Origin: Cricetomys ansorgei
Lineage: Eukaryota > Chordata > Mammalia > Rodentia > Nesomyidae
NCBI GenBank assembly: GCA_026225945.1
Contig: JAMJFZ010000881.1
Span: 931,001 to 995,000, forward strand
Length of the DNA: 64,000 bases
Reading direction: 5' to 3'
Below are positions 1 through 9,854 of this stretch, piece by piece. Numbering within the stretch: the stretch's first letter is position 1; each line of letters starts with the position of its first letter. The translations under genes and the position numbers were made by a program. The notes under the pieces are model-generated. The model made no database searches and was not told where the DNA came from. It saw only the letters and a program-made list of their open reading frames with translations.

Positions 1-141
1 AGCTGTACATGGGAATTCGCGACATTGACTTAGGTAAGACCGTGCTGCTAGTGACAGCGTCCGTGCTGGTTACAAACCAGAGCCGATTGTATTTGGACTA
101 GTGGGGTACAAGAGCACATGAAAACACAGAGCAACGAAGAC
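1..141. other. Unique flank
   Basis: No repeat, gene or motif is recognisable before the first B1 element. Confidence 0.5.
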
Positions 142-283
142 AGGGCCGTGTGCCTTTACTCCCAGCACTCGGGAGGCAGAGGCAGGTGATCTCTGTGAGT
201 TCAAAGCTAGCCTGGTCTACACAATTTGCTCCAGGACAGCCAGAGCTACATAATAGACTCTGTCTCAAAAACAATAAAAACAT
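142..283 (+). mobile_element. B1 SINE
   Basis: A 7SL-derived B1 element in the plus orientation. It shows the core CTTTACTCCCAGCACTCGGG, then GGAGGCAGAGGCAGG, the CTGGTCTACA block, CCAGGACAGCCAGAG and a TCTCAAAAACAATAAAAA tail. The first bases of the left end are degraded. It has no coding capacity; a minus-strand open frame across it is a by-product of the SINE. Confidence 0.9.
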
Positions 284-747
284 TTAGTTAAATTTTAACC
301 TAGACGTCGTGAACAGTACCACCTTTGCCATGTTCCACGCACTAAAATATACATGAAAATATATAGGTAAATGGTGCATACGAGAAGTTTTTACCTGATG
401 TGCCACACTTATATTGGTTATTGGTTAAACTGTATCCTGTGATATTAAAGCTGTACACTACCTAGTAGGATTCCTGAACTAGGAAGACAAAGACACAGAG
501 CTCATGAACAAGCACAGCTTGGCACAGGATTTCTGGGTGTTTCCTAGGTTCTTTTTATGTTACCACTCGTGCGTCAGGGTCTCCATCTATCAACCACAAC
601 CCTGTCAAGTAGCAAATATGGCAAAACAAAACTGAAGCAAAGAAACTCATTCTAACTGTGTTAAGGAGGAAACAATAGGAGAGATTTTTGTTTTTTTATA
701 ACCAGAAAATCCAGAGATGGATCTTGTCTTTAAAAATGGCTGGATCT
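284..747. other. AT-rich unique sequence
   Basis: No repeat family, conserved frame or regulatory motif recognised. A short T-run near 690 precedes the B2 element. Confidence 0.5.
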
Positions 748-950
748 GGGGGCTGGAGAGATGACTCAGAAATTAAGAGAACTTCCTGCTCCCGCAGAGG
801 ATCTGGGTTCAGTTTTCAGCACTCATGGCTACTCACAACCTCTTGTAGCTCCTGTCCAGGGGCTCTGATGCCCTCTTCTGGCCGCCATGGGCACTGCACA
901 CTCACAGTGCCCATCTGTAGGTGCAGCCAAACACTCATTCGTAAAACAGA
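748..950 (+). mobile_element. B2 SINE
   Basis: tRNA-derived B2 element. The head GGGGGCTGGAGAGATGACTC holds the pol III A-box region, GGATCTGGGTTCAG the B-box region, and GATGCCCTCTTCTGGCC is the diagnostic B2 body. The tail is short and AT-rich. An open frame of about 115 codons over it (688-1035) is not a gene. Confidence 0.9.
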
Positions 951-1628
951 GGACCGCTGGATGTGTAAGTCCAGAGACAATACTGATAATGTGGTGCGTG
1001 AGCAGCTGCCTCTGTGTGGTGGGGAGTCTGGCTAACGAAGAACAGGCTCCGTTATGAGGAGAGCAAGAGTAGGAAAACACTGGAAACCCATAAGGGAAGG
1101 GGCAGGACAGCTGAACAGAACGGGATACAGAAAGAGAGAAGTGAACAGCTCAGCTGTGTGGTTCCTGTAGGGGGATGAAGGGAGCAGGTGTCAAAGGTCA
1201 GGCCAGTGCACAGGAAGGTCCCCGGCTCTCTCGCAAGCCCAAGTACAATTGGGGCTTTGGATGAGACAGTGGTCCCTCAGGCACACTGTGTCAACACTTG
1301 AGGAGGAGGGCCATTGTGTCACTCCCACCTCTCAAAGGGCTGTGGCTGGGTGTGATTGCTCCTGGAGGTGGTTGTGCAAAATTGAGCCACCCTGGGCTCT
1401 GAGAATTAAGAACAATCCCAAGTGGGTGTTAGAAGTTACAGCAAATAAAAATGGAAGTGCCAGGTTCAGGGGACAGGATCTCTCATAGAATTACCCTTCA
1501 GGAAGTATTAGGAGGTGGGGAGAGGAAGCCTTCAGGGCCAGAGAGGAACTGCAAGAGGAGACGTAGCCACCGTGTAGTGTATTCCTTAATGGGGACCCGA
1601 GGAAAGAGCCGTAAATCCCCAGAGTAAA
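951..1628. other. Unique sequence
   Basis: No repeat or gene recognised. Open frames here (for example 1249-1488) are short, start in anonymous sequence and show no domain. Confidence 0.5.
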
Positions 1629-1774
1629 GGTGTGTGTGTGAGCATGCGTGTGAGCGTGTGTGTGCGCGTGTGTGTGCGCGTGTGTGCGCGCAAGCGTGTG
1701 TCTGTGTGTGTGAGCATGTGTCTGTGTATGTGTGTGTGTGAGCGTGTGTGTGTGTGTGTCTGTGTGTGTATGTG

Positions 1775-1818
<44 letters not shown>
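1629..1818. repeat. Interrupted (TG)n microsatellite
   Basis: About 190 bases of TG repeats broken by AGCG, AGCATG, CGCG and TCTG interruptions, ending in a pure TG run of roughly 38 bases. Interruptions cluster in the left two thirds, so the older part has decayed while the right end is still pure. Alternating purine-pyrimidine DNA of this kind can adopt Z-form. Confidence 0.95.
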
Positions 1819-1819
<1 letters not shown>

Positions 1820-3169
1820 CTCATAGCTTTACAGGGGTGTGGGAGGACGTTCCATCCCAGTGACTTAACCTGGAGTAGCCTGCTTATTCCTGTCATGGAG
1901 ACAGGAGACAGGAGACAGGCTCTAGTTAGGAATGTAGATTTACCTTGCTGTTGCAACGGGAGGAATGGGCTTGCCACCCCTTCTACCAGGCTGGAGTGGT
2001 CTGTCAGTCTCAGCAGGGGCCTGTTCTTTGCAGGGTGTGGCCTGCTTTCTCCCAAGCTGCTGCATCTCTTCACTTAAAGCAGGAGACCTATGCTCCAAGA
2101 CTCAGGGAGCCTGAAGTCAGGGAGCCCCCGATGACAGTCAGCTAGAAGACACAGCCAGACACAGAGCCTGGGAGGATGGAATGATGTGTACAGGAGATGC
2201 AGTCTCACCCTCAGTGTGCAGGAACTGCCCTCATTATCCTAGATCCTGAACCTGATGCTAGGAGGTTGATCAACCCTGAGCCTGAGGTTCACTCCCTCGG
2301 CACCTGCAACCCTCCCCCCAGGCTTAGAGTTTAAGGCTTAGAGTAAGCTTGACAAGTTCAGAGACAGGTCTGTCCATGGAGATCTCAGAGTTCTCCTGAC
2401 ACCCTTGGGAGACACTCCTCAGCTGGAACATTAGTCACCCCACGGTTATGAACTGAGAGGTGTGGAGAGCACAGGAGGCCCTGCCCACCCCACAGAACAC
2501 AGAGCTACCTGCAGTTAGCAGAAGCCCTTCGTACTCAGAGAAGCCACAGAAGGGAAGGCATATAGGGACAGTGACCCAGGTAGGCACAGCACTGGCATCA
2601 ACCACCAGAAAGACAAGAGTCTACAAGCTGAGCTGCCCCGGCCCCCAGAGCCGCCTGACCCAGAAGAAGCCAGGCCAGCACTTCGCCGGTTTTTGTATCC
2701 CTCACTTCCCACTTTTGTCTTTTTATTACGCTTTCTGTACATTGCTGCCTCACCTTACTTCTAAAAGCTTTTATGTTTTTACTATTTCTCTGATCTTTTT
2801 TATGTATTTTTTTCATTATTGGGTGATCTCCTTCTTACTTTTGTTTTCTTTTAAAAAAGTTTTCTTTCACCTTTCCCTTAAAACATTGTCTTTCTGTTTC
2901 CTTGGCCATGGACTCCTGGCTTCCCTCGCTTCTGCGTTAACCTTAAATAATTTAAACCTCATCTCATAGCCGTTTTCTGTTTCTGGTACCTGCGAAATGT
3001 TAATAAGGTCTGAACCCAAGTGCACTGCTGTACCTTGTTCAGTTCGCTTTTGTTGCTGCTTCAGGCCTTTGTCTTCTCCTCTCTGAGAGGTGCTGGGGAC
3101 TGAACCTTAAGAGCAGCCTGCTCACGAAGATCCCAGATAAAATTGGATGAGAGACGCAGCCTCTCAACA
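1819..3169. other. Unique sequence with minor ID-like scrap
   Basis: Mostly anonymous DNA. The frame at 2460-2969 (169 codons) runs into a T-rich, Phe/Leu/Ser-rich translation typical of chance. Around 3092-3125, GGTGCTGGGGACTGAACC resembles the inverted end of an ID/B4 SINE but is too short to call. Confidence 0.45.
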
Positions 3170-3420
3170 CAGAAACACAGGAAACACAAATGCAAGATCA
3201 TGAAGCTTCTTCAACATCCGAATTCAAAGATACTAAAGTGGGTAAACTGTCAGATAAAGGATTTAAGAGCTAACTTGCAAACGAGGTTAGGGACTTCACA
3301 CAAGATACATAAAAGCAGATAACTGAAGTAAGAGATCCAACCGTGGGTGTAGGAAAGAAAGTCAGTGAAATGTAAGAGAAATTCAGCAAGGAAATTGAGG
3401 TTTTGAAAAAAACAGAAACG
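3170..3420 (+). mobile_element. Ancient L1/HAL1 ORF1-region fragment, left part
   Basis: A-rich sequence ending in ATTCAGCAAGGAAATTGAGG and then a run of A and CAGAAA, as in the coiled-coil coding part of old L1/HAL1 ORF1. The same element resumes at 3751 after an insertion. Many stops and frameshifts; no function. Confidence 0.55.
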
Positions 3421-3761
3421 TACCAACTGCCATGGTGCACGCTTTTAATGCCGGCACCGAGGAGGCAGAGGCAGGTGGATCTCTGTGAGTTCGAGGCCAG
3501 CCAGGGCTACATAGTGAGACCCTGTCTCAAAAACCCCAACCAACCAACCAACCACACAAACATGTTGTAAAATAAAAAATAATCTCCCGGGCGGCTTCCC
3601 TGATCCATGAGGTAGCTCCGCTGCCCACCGGCCAGTGGCAGCACAATGGACTCCCAGGCAGGAAGCTGCTGGGTGGCATGGGTTCTGTGGCACACCCATC
3701 CGGAATGAGAGCTTGGGGTCCCACTTAGCTGTGACAGCCCCTCACAAACAAACAGAAATGT
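3411..3761. repeat. Insertion flanked by 11-bp direct repeats
   Basis: AACAGAAACGT at 3411-3421 and AACAGAAATGT at 3751-3761 flank the interval between the two halves of the L1/HAL1 fragment. They differ at one C/T site and look like a target-site duplication. The interval holds a B1 element plus about 170 bases of unidentified sequence, so it is larger than a B1 alone. Confidence 0.55.
3425..3560 (+). mobile_element. B1 SINE
   Basis: B1 with an intact internal B box (GAGTTCGAGGC) and the ending AGTGAGACCCTGTCTCAAAA, followed by a CCAA-repeat tail. It lies inside the older L1/HAL1 sequence. Confidence 0.9.
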
Positions 3762-4200
3762 TGGAAATGAAAAATCCAATGAATCAAAAACAAAATAAAA
3801 CAAACAAACAAATACTGAACAAAACCCCAGTGGACAGCATCGCCAATAAACTAAATGAGACCAGAGAAAGAATGCCATGTTTGGAGACTAGGTCAGCCCA
3901 CCCCTCACTTAGACACGAGGGAAGAAGAAAACTAAGCAGTCACAGCCACAAACTTCCAAGGTCTCTGGGCTGTGATCAAGAGACCAAACCCGAGAATCCA
4001 TGGGGCAGGCACATGAGCTGAGATTAAAAAATAAAGGCACAGATATCCAGTCAATGTAGGAAAAGTCCCCCAAATCTAGGGAAAGAAAGGAACACTCACA
4101 CACACAGATTGGCATGATCCGAGGAGACGGGGTAGAGTTAAGATGAGTCCGTGCATGTCCAGGGTCACCTCATCCCCAGAATTCTACATTTGGGAAAAAT
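3751..4200 (+). mobile_element. Ancient L1/HAL1 ORF1-region fragment, right part
   Basis: Continues the fragment ending at 3420. Near 3945-4005 one plus frame reads ...LW.VIKRPNPRI.G, which matches the conserved ORF1p stretch LWD.IKRPNLRI.G of L1-type elements. CCCCCAAATCTAGGGAAAGA further on also fits old L1/HAL1. Numerous stops interrupt it, so it is a fossil. The right boundary is uncertain. Confidence 0.6.
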
Positions 4201-4521
4201 CTGGGAATTGGATAATTGCCTGGAGCTGTGACAGTGACAAGATGCACAGAAACGAGGGTAAGAGGTTTAGGGGGGCAGTGACCTCAAATACGAACTAGGT
4301 GGTGTTTGCTGGAAAATGATGTAATTCATCTGTCTTCCGAGGAGGAGCTACAGATAATGACGGACAGGGTCAGATTCAGGAGTCAAATCCATTCCTGGAT
4401 CCTGAGCTGGAATTTGGGAGAGCTATAGCTTCTAAGGTGGGACCCTAGGGCTGTCTTCAGCTTCAGAACTTTCCATAGTTACGTAAATCAGAAATAGTTG
4501 TCGTTATTAAAACACAGATAT

Positions 4522-4745
4522 GGGGGCTGGGGAGATGGCTCAGCAGTTAGAGCTTGCTGCTCTTCCAGAGGACGTGAGTTCCTTTCTGGGTACCCACAGT
4601 GAGTGGCTCCCAGCCACTGTTACTGTAGCCCCAGAGGATCCCAACAGCCACTCTCTTCTGACCTCTATGGGAACCAAAAGGCAAAACAAAACAAAACAAA
4701 CAAACAAAAAACTTAACCAAAATAAATCTCTCAAAACAAAACAAA
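4522..4745 (+). mobile_element. B2 SINE
   Basis: Clear B2 head GGGGCTGGGGAGATGGCTCA, the TGCTCTTCCAGAGGAC motif, the body ending CTTCTGACCTC, and a long AAAACAAAC-type A-rich tail. Confidence 0.92.
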
Positions 4746-4814
4746 GCCTTATCCTTTAAAAAGATTAGGATATATTTGTTATTTGGAAAGTGAAAATAAT
4801 TTAAATTCACTTTT

Positions 4815-4873
4815 CTGTTTTTCTTCTTTGCGGGGTACTGGGATTCTGCTAGGCAAACACCCCAGCAGACCAC
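4815..4873 (-). mobile_element. ID/B4-type SINE scrap
   Basis: GGGGTACTGGGATTCTGCTAGGCAAACACCCCAGCAGA resembles the inverted ID head (GGTACTGGGGATTGAACC...GCTAGGCAAGC). Only about 60 degraded bases remain. Confidence 0.4.
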
Positions 4874-5154
4874 CAGTTTCAAATGAGTCTTTTCAGGAAG
4901 CAACTCCAAAGATGAACAGACTCCAGTGGTTGTGAAGTTAAGCTGAGAAGTGTGCTTTTTCCACCAGCCACGCTAACGTGGAGTATATTGAGATGTTATC
5001 TATAAAGAAAAAAAATTCTGGCAGCTGTTGAGTCCCCTGGACTGGTCTAACTCAAAGACACGGTGTCACCCTTCCTTCCGGAATCCTTAAGACAGTGTGT
5101 AACTACTGAGCACCTGCAGTGTCTTCCAATGCCTGTTTAGGATTTTGGAACTGA

Positions 5155-5408
5155 TTCCAGCAGCTTCAGAATTTAATAGTTTATTCTACTAAAAAGGCTG
5201 GCAGTGTGGTAAGGCAATTCAGGTGGCAGTTCCTACGTCGTCTCCCACAATGCCTTTCGCACTCGGCGAGAAGGTGCATGTGTGCGATGTCTCACAGCGA
5301 GGAGCGCATTTCTTCCTTGAGCTGCTCGAGCCGGTCAGTGAAGGCAGAGTGGTGCACACTGTGAAGAGCTCCTTCTAAGCTGAGGTCAGTGAGATCTGGA
5401 GCGGATTT
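5155..5408 (-). pseudogene. Coding-like C-terminal tail plus 3'UTR-like DNA
   Basis: On the minus strand a 38-codon frame runs from 5408 to a TGA at 5292-5294. Its translation is protein-like and ends in RLEQLKEEMRSSL, an amphipathic coiled-coil-like finish. Upstream residues include DLTDLSLEGALHSVHH. An in-frame TAA sits just before it (5409-5411) next to a B2 element. Downstream comes untranslated-looking DNA with an AATAAA near 5180-5185 (read on the minus strand). About ten CpGs fall in 5234-5333, unusual here. AG at CTCCAG could be a splice acceptor, but the pyrimidine tract is weak and no poly(A) trace follows. I do not recognise the protein. It could be a 5'-truncated processed pseudogene, a real terminal exon, or chance. 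Confidence 0.4.
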
Positions 5409-5426
5409 TTATTAAAAAGTGCACTG

Positions 5427-5625
5427 TGGGGACTGGAGAGGTGGCTCATCAGTTAAAAGCTCTGGCTGCTCTTTCAGAGGACCTGGATTCTCTTCCCAGC
5501 AACTATGAACATCTGTAACATCAAACAGGGAAGTACCACCCTCTCCTGGCTTCCACAAGTACTGGACATACACAGCACACAGACATACATTCAGGCAAGA
5601 CACTCATACACATAAAAAATAATAG
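5427..5625 (+). mobile_element. B2 SINE
   Basis: B2 head GGGGACTGGAGAGGTGGCTC, CTGCTCTTTCAGAGGACCTGG, and a tail ending CATACACATAAAAAATAAT. It abuts the coding-like fragment at 5155-5408. Confidence 0.9.
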
Positions 5626-6040
5626 AGAAGTAAGACATTTTTCAATCCTAGGGATGAAGGTGCAGCTTGAAGACTGTTAGCCAAGGTTTTGTGGTGGTGG
5701 GAAGAGAATGATATTCTCAAAATGGCCACAAGAGGTCAGCACTTAGCTGCAGTATGTGGCATAAAAAAATATCCCACATTTAGTGGAAGCTTTCTTCCCC
5801 CAGACACTATTGAAGTATTAACTATTACCGGAGCACACAGAGCTCAATTACAGTCACCTATAAAATCCAGTAACTATCTCTCTCATGTTAGTGTGATGTA
5901 ACTTTCCAGAAAGTGCTTCATGTTGCTAAAAAGTTTACTTGCCTTTTCTCTTAGGGAAATATATATATATCCTTTTATTAAAAACATACAAACTAAAACA
6001 AAACATAATAAAAAACCCACCACCACCACCAACAAACACC
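5626..6040. other. Unique, AT-rich sequence
   Basis: Anonymous sequence ending in an A-rich region with a short CCACCACCACCACC run near 6018. Confidence 0.5.
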
Positions 6041-6206
6041 AGTGGGCCCGTGAGATGACTCATTGGGTAAACGCTCTTGTTACCAAGCCGGGCAACCTGC
6101 ATCACTGAACTTGTGTCAATGTGGACACGGAGACCCAGCCTCTGACTCAAGCACGTTTGACGTGGCGCTCATATACCCCCACACATTCACAAAGTAAATA
6201 GATACA
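6041..6206 (+). mobile_element. B3-type (B2-family) SINE
   Basis: GTGAGATGACTCATTGGGTAAACGC...ACCAAGCC...GACCTGCATC-like order and the CACACATTCACAAAGTAAATA end fit the B3 branch of the B2 family rather than B2 itself. It is more diverged than neighbouring B2 copies. Confidence 0.7.
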
Positions 6207-6300
6207 TGCAAAAGACAGCTATGGGAATTATTTTAAAGAACGTTAAGTGACTCTGCTTATATTTTGTAGGTCAGTAGAAATTGACAAATGCTATTTTTAA

Positions 6301-6446
6301 TATTATTTTATTTTTATTTTTTTGAGACAGAGTCTCATGTAGCCCAGGTTCACCCTGTCTTGACTATGTAGCCAAAGATGTTTTTGAACTCCACACCCTT
6401 CTGTTTCAAGTGCTGGGATTATAGGTTTGCACTGCCATGCCTGGCA
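6301..6446 (-). mobile_element. Old B1-family SINE (B1F/PB1-like)
   Basis: Inverted copy: a T-rich tail, GAGACAGAGTCTCATGTAGCC, the ACTATGTAGCCAAAGATG insertion seen in older B1-like monomers, GTGCTGGGATTATAGG and CACTGCCATGCCTGGC. Confidence 0.75.
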
Positions 6447-6483
6447 TAAAAGAATTTGAAAAATTGAAAAATATGTGTGTCCA

Positions 6484-6575
6484 TTCCCTCTGTGTGACCC
6501 ACCCTGGCTTGAAATTATTTTCCTCTTACATGAGCTTCCTAAGTGCTGGGTTACAGGTGTGCTGTGCTTCAAGCT
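6484..6575 (-). mobile_element. B1-family fragment
   Basis: Remnant of a second inverted B1-like unit: GTGTGACCCACCCTGGCTTGAA and AAGTGCTGGGTTACAGGTGTGC. Confidence 0.55.
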
Positions 6576-7165
6576 TGACCCGGAAGGAGAGAACAGGCTG
6601 GGCCTTTGCCTTTGGGCTTTGACATCCCCCTTTTCCTGAAGGCTCTCCACTGAAGTCCCAACCACACCCACTCACCTCATTCTGGTTGCTAGTGTTTAAA
6701 AGGGGCTCAGCAAAGATGTAGGTGGGCTCGATAGGCTCCCAGCTCCAGGGAAAGTCCCGAGGGAATGCGTGTCAGTGTTTCATGACGTAGAGCACAGGAC
6801 TTAAGTAATGTCCTGGGAAGGCAGAGCACGGACACCATCTTAATTTTCTATCCTAAGCCCGAAGGTGTCCAGGAAAGATGTCACAGAACTCAAATTGCCG
6901 TGTGGCGAGCTGTAAACTAGGTAGGCCTTTGGTGAGGGTTGAGTAGACTCTATCTAGTTGGCAGTGTGGGTGGGAGATGGAAGGGACAGAGAGCTTGAGA
7001 GACTGTGGCGTGAGGAGCTGTGAGCTAACTTCCTGGTGAGGCTAGCCTTGAGGCTTCCTTAAAGCGTGTCTTCCCCGTCAGAGTGCTGGAGGGCTGCAGA
7101 GGGACTCAGGAAAGTACTTCTCCCAGAAGCTCAAGTGTGATCCACAGGGCCCATGTGAAAGTACT
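6576..7165. other. Unique sequence
   Basis: No repeat or gene recognised. Confidence 0.45.
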
Positions 7166-7400
7166 AGATGGGGTGGTGTGTCCTTAAACCTTGTGTTGGG
7201 GAAGTGGAGACAGGAGGATGCCTGGGGCTGGCCAGACAACCGGTGCAGCCTACCCAGAGAGCTCCAGGCCAGTGACAGGCTCAGTCTCAGAGAGATGGAG
7301 GTCAATCCAGGGGCTGACATCCGGGCTTGGATTCTGACCTCTGCGTGTGCATACGCCCGCACCAGACATAGAAACAAAACAAAGCAAAGCAACTCAGAAA
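7166..7400 (+). mobile_element. RSINE1/B4-type SINE
   Basis: GGAGGATGCCTGGGGCTGGCCAG, GAGCTCCAGGCCAGTGACAGGC, TCTGACCTCTGCGTGTGCATACGC and an A-rich AAACAAAACAAAGC end match the B4/RSINE1 layout. Confidence 0.75.
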
Positions 7401-7617
7401 GAATGCTAGCGACTCCCCAGCAGTGGGCTCTGGGGGCAGCGGCGACGGGTTTGTATCTGATATGGTGAACAGATCTCTGAAACCCACCTCTGCCCCTCGG
7501 TAAGTGAAAGTGTGTGTGCTCCTTTGGGGTAAGTCATCCTTGTACCTTTCTTCCCAGGCTTCTGACGCTGGCTCAGGGCTCACTAACTTTTAAAAATTAT
7601 CATTGACAGCTACGACC

Positions 7618-7864
7618 ATGTTTGAAGCTGGAAAAGACAAGAGCAACCCAGATGAGTTTGCTGTGGCACTGGATGAGACTCTGGGAGACTTTGCCTTTCC
7701 CGACGAGTTCGTGTTTGATGTGTGGGGAGCCATCGGTGACGTGAAACAAGGAAGATGACGATGTGGACGCTCCCCATGCAGAAATGACCAGAGTTCTGTC
7801 GAAGGCCGCCTTCTCGGGACTCCTAGATAACTTCATGAACTCTACTTTAGCTTCATGTGTATGA
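7618..7864 (+). pseudogene. Coding-like block with one frameshift
   Basis: An ATG at 7618 opens 46 codons to a TGA at 7756. The translation is strongly protein-like, acidic and phenylalanine-rich (NPDEFAVALDETLGDF, then FVFDVWGAIGDVK). Near 7747 a shift of one base restores a further acidic stretch, EDDDVDAPHAEM, then GLLDNFMN, and a TGA at 7862. Two good half-frames meeting at an AAACAAGG site point to a one-base insertion in a formerly single frame. There is CAG just before CTACGACCATG (possible acceptor, poor pyrimidine tract) and an ATTAAA near 8058 in 3'UTR-like AT-rich DNA. I cannot name the protein. The likeliest reading is a 5'-truncated processed pseudogene; a terminal exon with a sequencing error is possible. 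Confidence 0.5.
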
Positions 7865-8114
7865 GATACAGTCCGCGAAATGTAGTTTTGATTTATGGAT
7901 AGTGTGTAGTGTAGTTCTGTATGTATGCTTAGTATAAATGAGTCAAAGTGTGATCCTCTTAAATATTTGTTCAAAAGCTTTTAAAAGTGATTTTTAAAGG
8001 AGTGTTTCCGCACAGGTGGTTTTGCTCCCTGTGGACACTCATGCAATGCTTTCTACATTAAATAGTCGATTACAACAGCTTTGTGGGTACTTTCCTTCAA
8101 TATCTTTTGAAAGT
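7865..8114 (+). other. 3'UTR-like AT-rich sequence
   Basis: AT-rich DNA after the coding-like block, with ATTAAA near 8058. There is no clear poly(A) run after it, so its link to the pseudogene is inferred from position only. Confidence 0.3.
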
Positions 8115-8327
8115 TGTGTGTTTATTGTTACATATATGTGCTTGTCTATATGTGCACCGTGTGCGTGCAGTGTTTGTGGAGGCCAGAGGAGGGTGTCTAT
8201 GATTGTCTATAACTCTCCAGCTGGAGTTACTGACAGTTGTGAGCTGCCCGTGGGTGCTGGGAACCGAACCTGGGTCTTCTGCAGGAGCAGCTGGTGCTCT
8301 TAAGTCTGGAGCCAGTTCTCCAGATTC
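8115..8327 (-). mobile_element. B2/B3-family SINE
   Basis: Inverted copy: GTTTGTGGAGGCCAGAGGAG, GAACCGAACCTGGGTC (inverted B box), AGCAGCTGGTGCTCTTAA and GGAGCCAGTTCTCCAG at the head end. Confidence 0.88.
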
Positions 8328-8914
8328 CCTTTATAAAGGGAATTAGGATCAGAGTCTGATTTACCTCTTCACTTTGTCAACTTGACCAGGATACGTTCAG
8401 AAATGGAATATGGCTGATGTCTGCCACGGGTAGAGGCATGGCTTTCATTTTTAAATGAGCAAGAGGAGGAAGCTGTCTGGTTTATTGTTTCCTAGGACAT
8501 TCTTTGTAAAACAAAGCTTGATTTTTTTTTTTTGTAATTGGTTGAAATTGTGCTGTGTGCACAAATGTGTGTGTGTGTGTTTGTGTGCACTCGAAGGGTA
8601 AAAGAGTGACAGAAACACTCTTGCTTGGTTGCTTTTTTTTTTCAGACCGTAAAGTATTATTTCTTTTTTACACCAATAGCCTCTTTCCTGCTCACTTTTC
8701 TAAGGCCTCCAGGCCAGGGTTTATATTTACAGGGTTTTTATTTTGAAACAGATTTGCTCCGAGAATAACTATGTTTGAGATGCTGTCTTTGGTGTGTGAG
8801 CATGTGGTTTAAGCAGCAGTCATTCCAGCCTCCTGAACAAGGAGGAGATGCTCTCAGAAGCGGATTCCCTAGCCCCTTCCTCTGACCTGGCTTTATTGGG
8901 AAGGCTGAGGGGAA
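8328..8914. other. Unique sequence with T-runs and a short TG run
   Basis: Anonymous DNA with T12 near 8522, a short (TG)n near 8563-8588 and T10 near 8632. No gene. Confidence 0.45.
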
Positions 8915-9110
8915 GTGACGGTCTCGCCATCGTTGGACACTTTGCTGATGTGAGAGAAACGGAAACAAGTGATGCTGCGCAGACGTTTAAGGAGGCGGAG
9001 ACAGTGGGCCGAGCCCTCCAGCCGTCCGACGAGACCCGCTGGGCACTTGGGCCGCGAGCAGAACTAACAACCGGAGGGCATGTTCCGGAAGCCAGGCGGG
9101 ATGCCTTTCT
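8915..9110. other. Small CpG-rich patch
   Basis: About 17 CpG dinucleotides by eye in under 200 bases, against near absence in the surroundings. Part of it is open on the plus strand (8848-9123, 91 codons, no recognisable domain). It is not inside a recognised repeat. It could be a short unmethylated element, a decayed CpG-rich exon or chance. Confidence 0.4.
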
Positions 9111-9583
9111 CCTGCAGGGTTAATGCCCAGGTAACTCTGTCCTTTTCTGGTAAAACGTTACTTTTCCTGCCACCTCCTCAGTCACAGTGGAGCGACGCTC
9201 TGGTTGATTTTCCTTGTTTATTAATCTGAACCTGCACAGGAGCTGCTGGAACCATTAATGTGAAATACAAGTCACTGTTCAGTTCTTCTGCGTGTTATTT
9301 GAAAGCAGGGTTCAGCTCAAACTACCCTTTGACCTTACTCCTAAGGATCTGTTGGTGATTGTTCAGTGAGTTTCCCTTGGAGGCTTCAAAAATGCCTGTA
9401 AAGTCTTAGACACGAGAGAGAGCTGATGTCTTAGGAATGGGAAAGTTTCTAGATAAAGTAGGAGGCCCATAGAAACATTGTAGTTTAAACAATAAAAACA
9501 ATGTAATTCTTTTTTGGTCACTAGATGTTAGATTTGAAATGTTAATTGTATGTCTATCTTCATTGTGATTTTTTTTTTTGGTA

Positions 9584-9607
9584 TGAGTGTGAGTGTGTGA
9601 ATGTGTA

Positions 9608-9649
<42 letters not shown>

Positions 9650-9653
9650 GCAA
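9584..9653. repeat. (TG)n microsatellite
   Basis: GAGTGTGAGTGTGTGAATGTG lead-in, then about 42 bases of near-pure TG, preceded by T10. Confidence 0.95.
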
Positions 9654-9854
9654 GCATGTGACTGTGTTAGTGTGACCGTGTATGGAAGACAGTTACTTGG
9701 CTTTTCCTTGATTTCCTGCCCCTCAAAACAGAATGTTCAGAGAATGCAGACATGCTCGGTGGAGCTCTGAGCTGAGTCCTGATCAGATGCACACATCGAA
9801 TGACTGTGTTAATAGGTATATTGGCTTCAGAGATGTTTTTAAAAGTGTAGTTAT

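Noticed and set aside
1498..2073. 191-codon minus-strand frame
   Set aside because: The centre is the TG microsatellite read as Thr-His; the flanks are anonymous.
2460..2969. 169-codon plus-strand frame with Phe/Leu-rich end
   Set aside because: The hydrophobic part comes from T-rich DNA; no signal peptide, membrane pattern with charge bias, or homology is visible.
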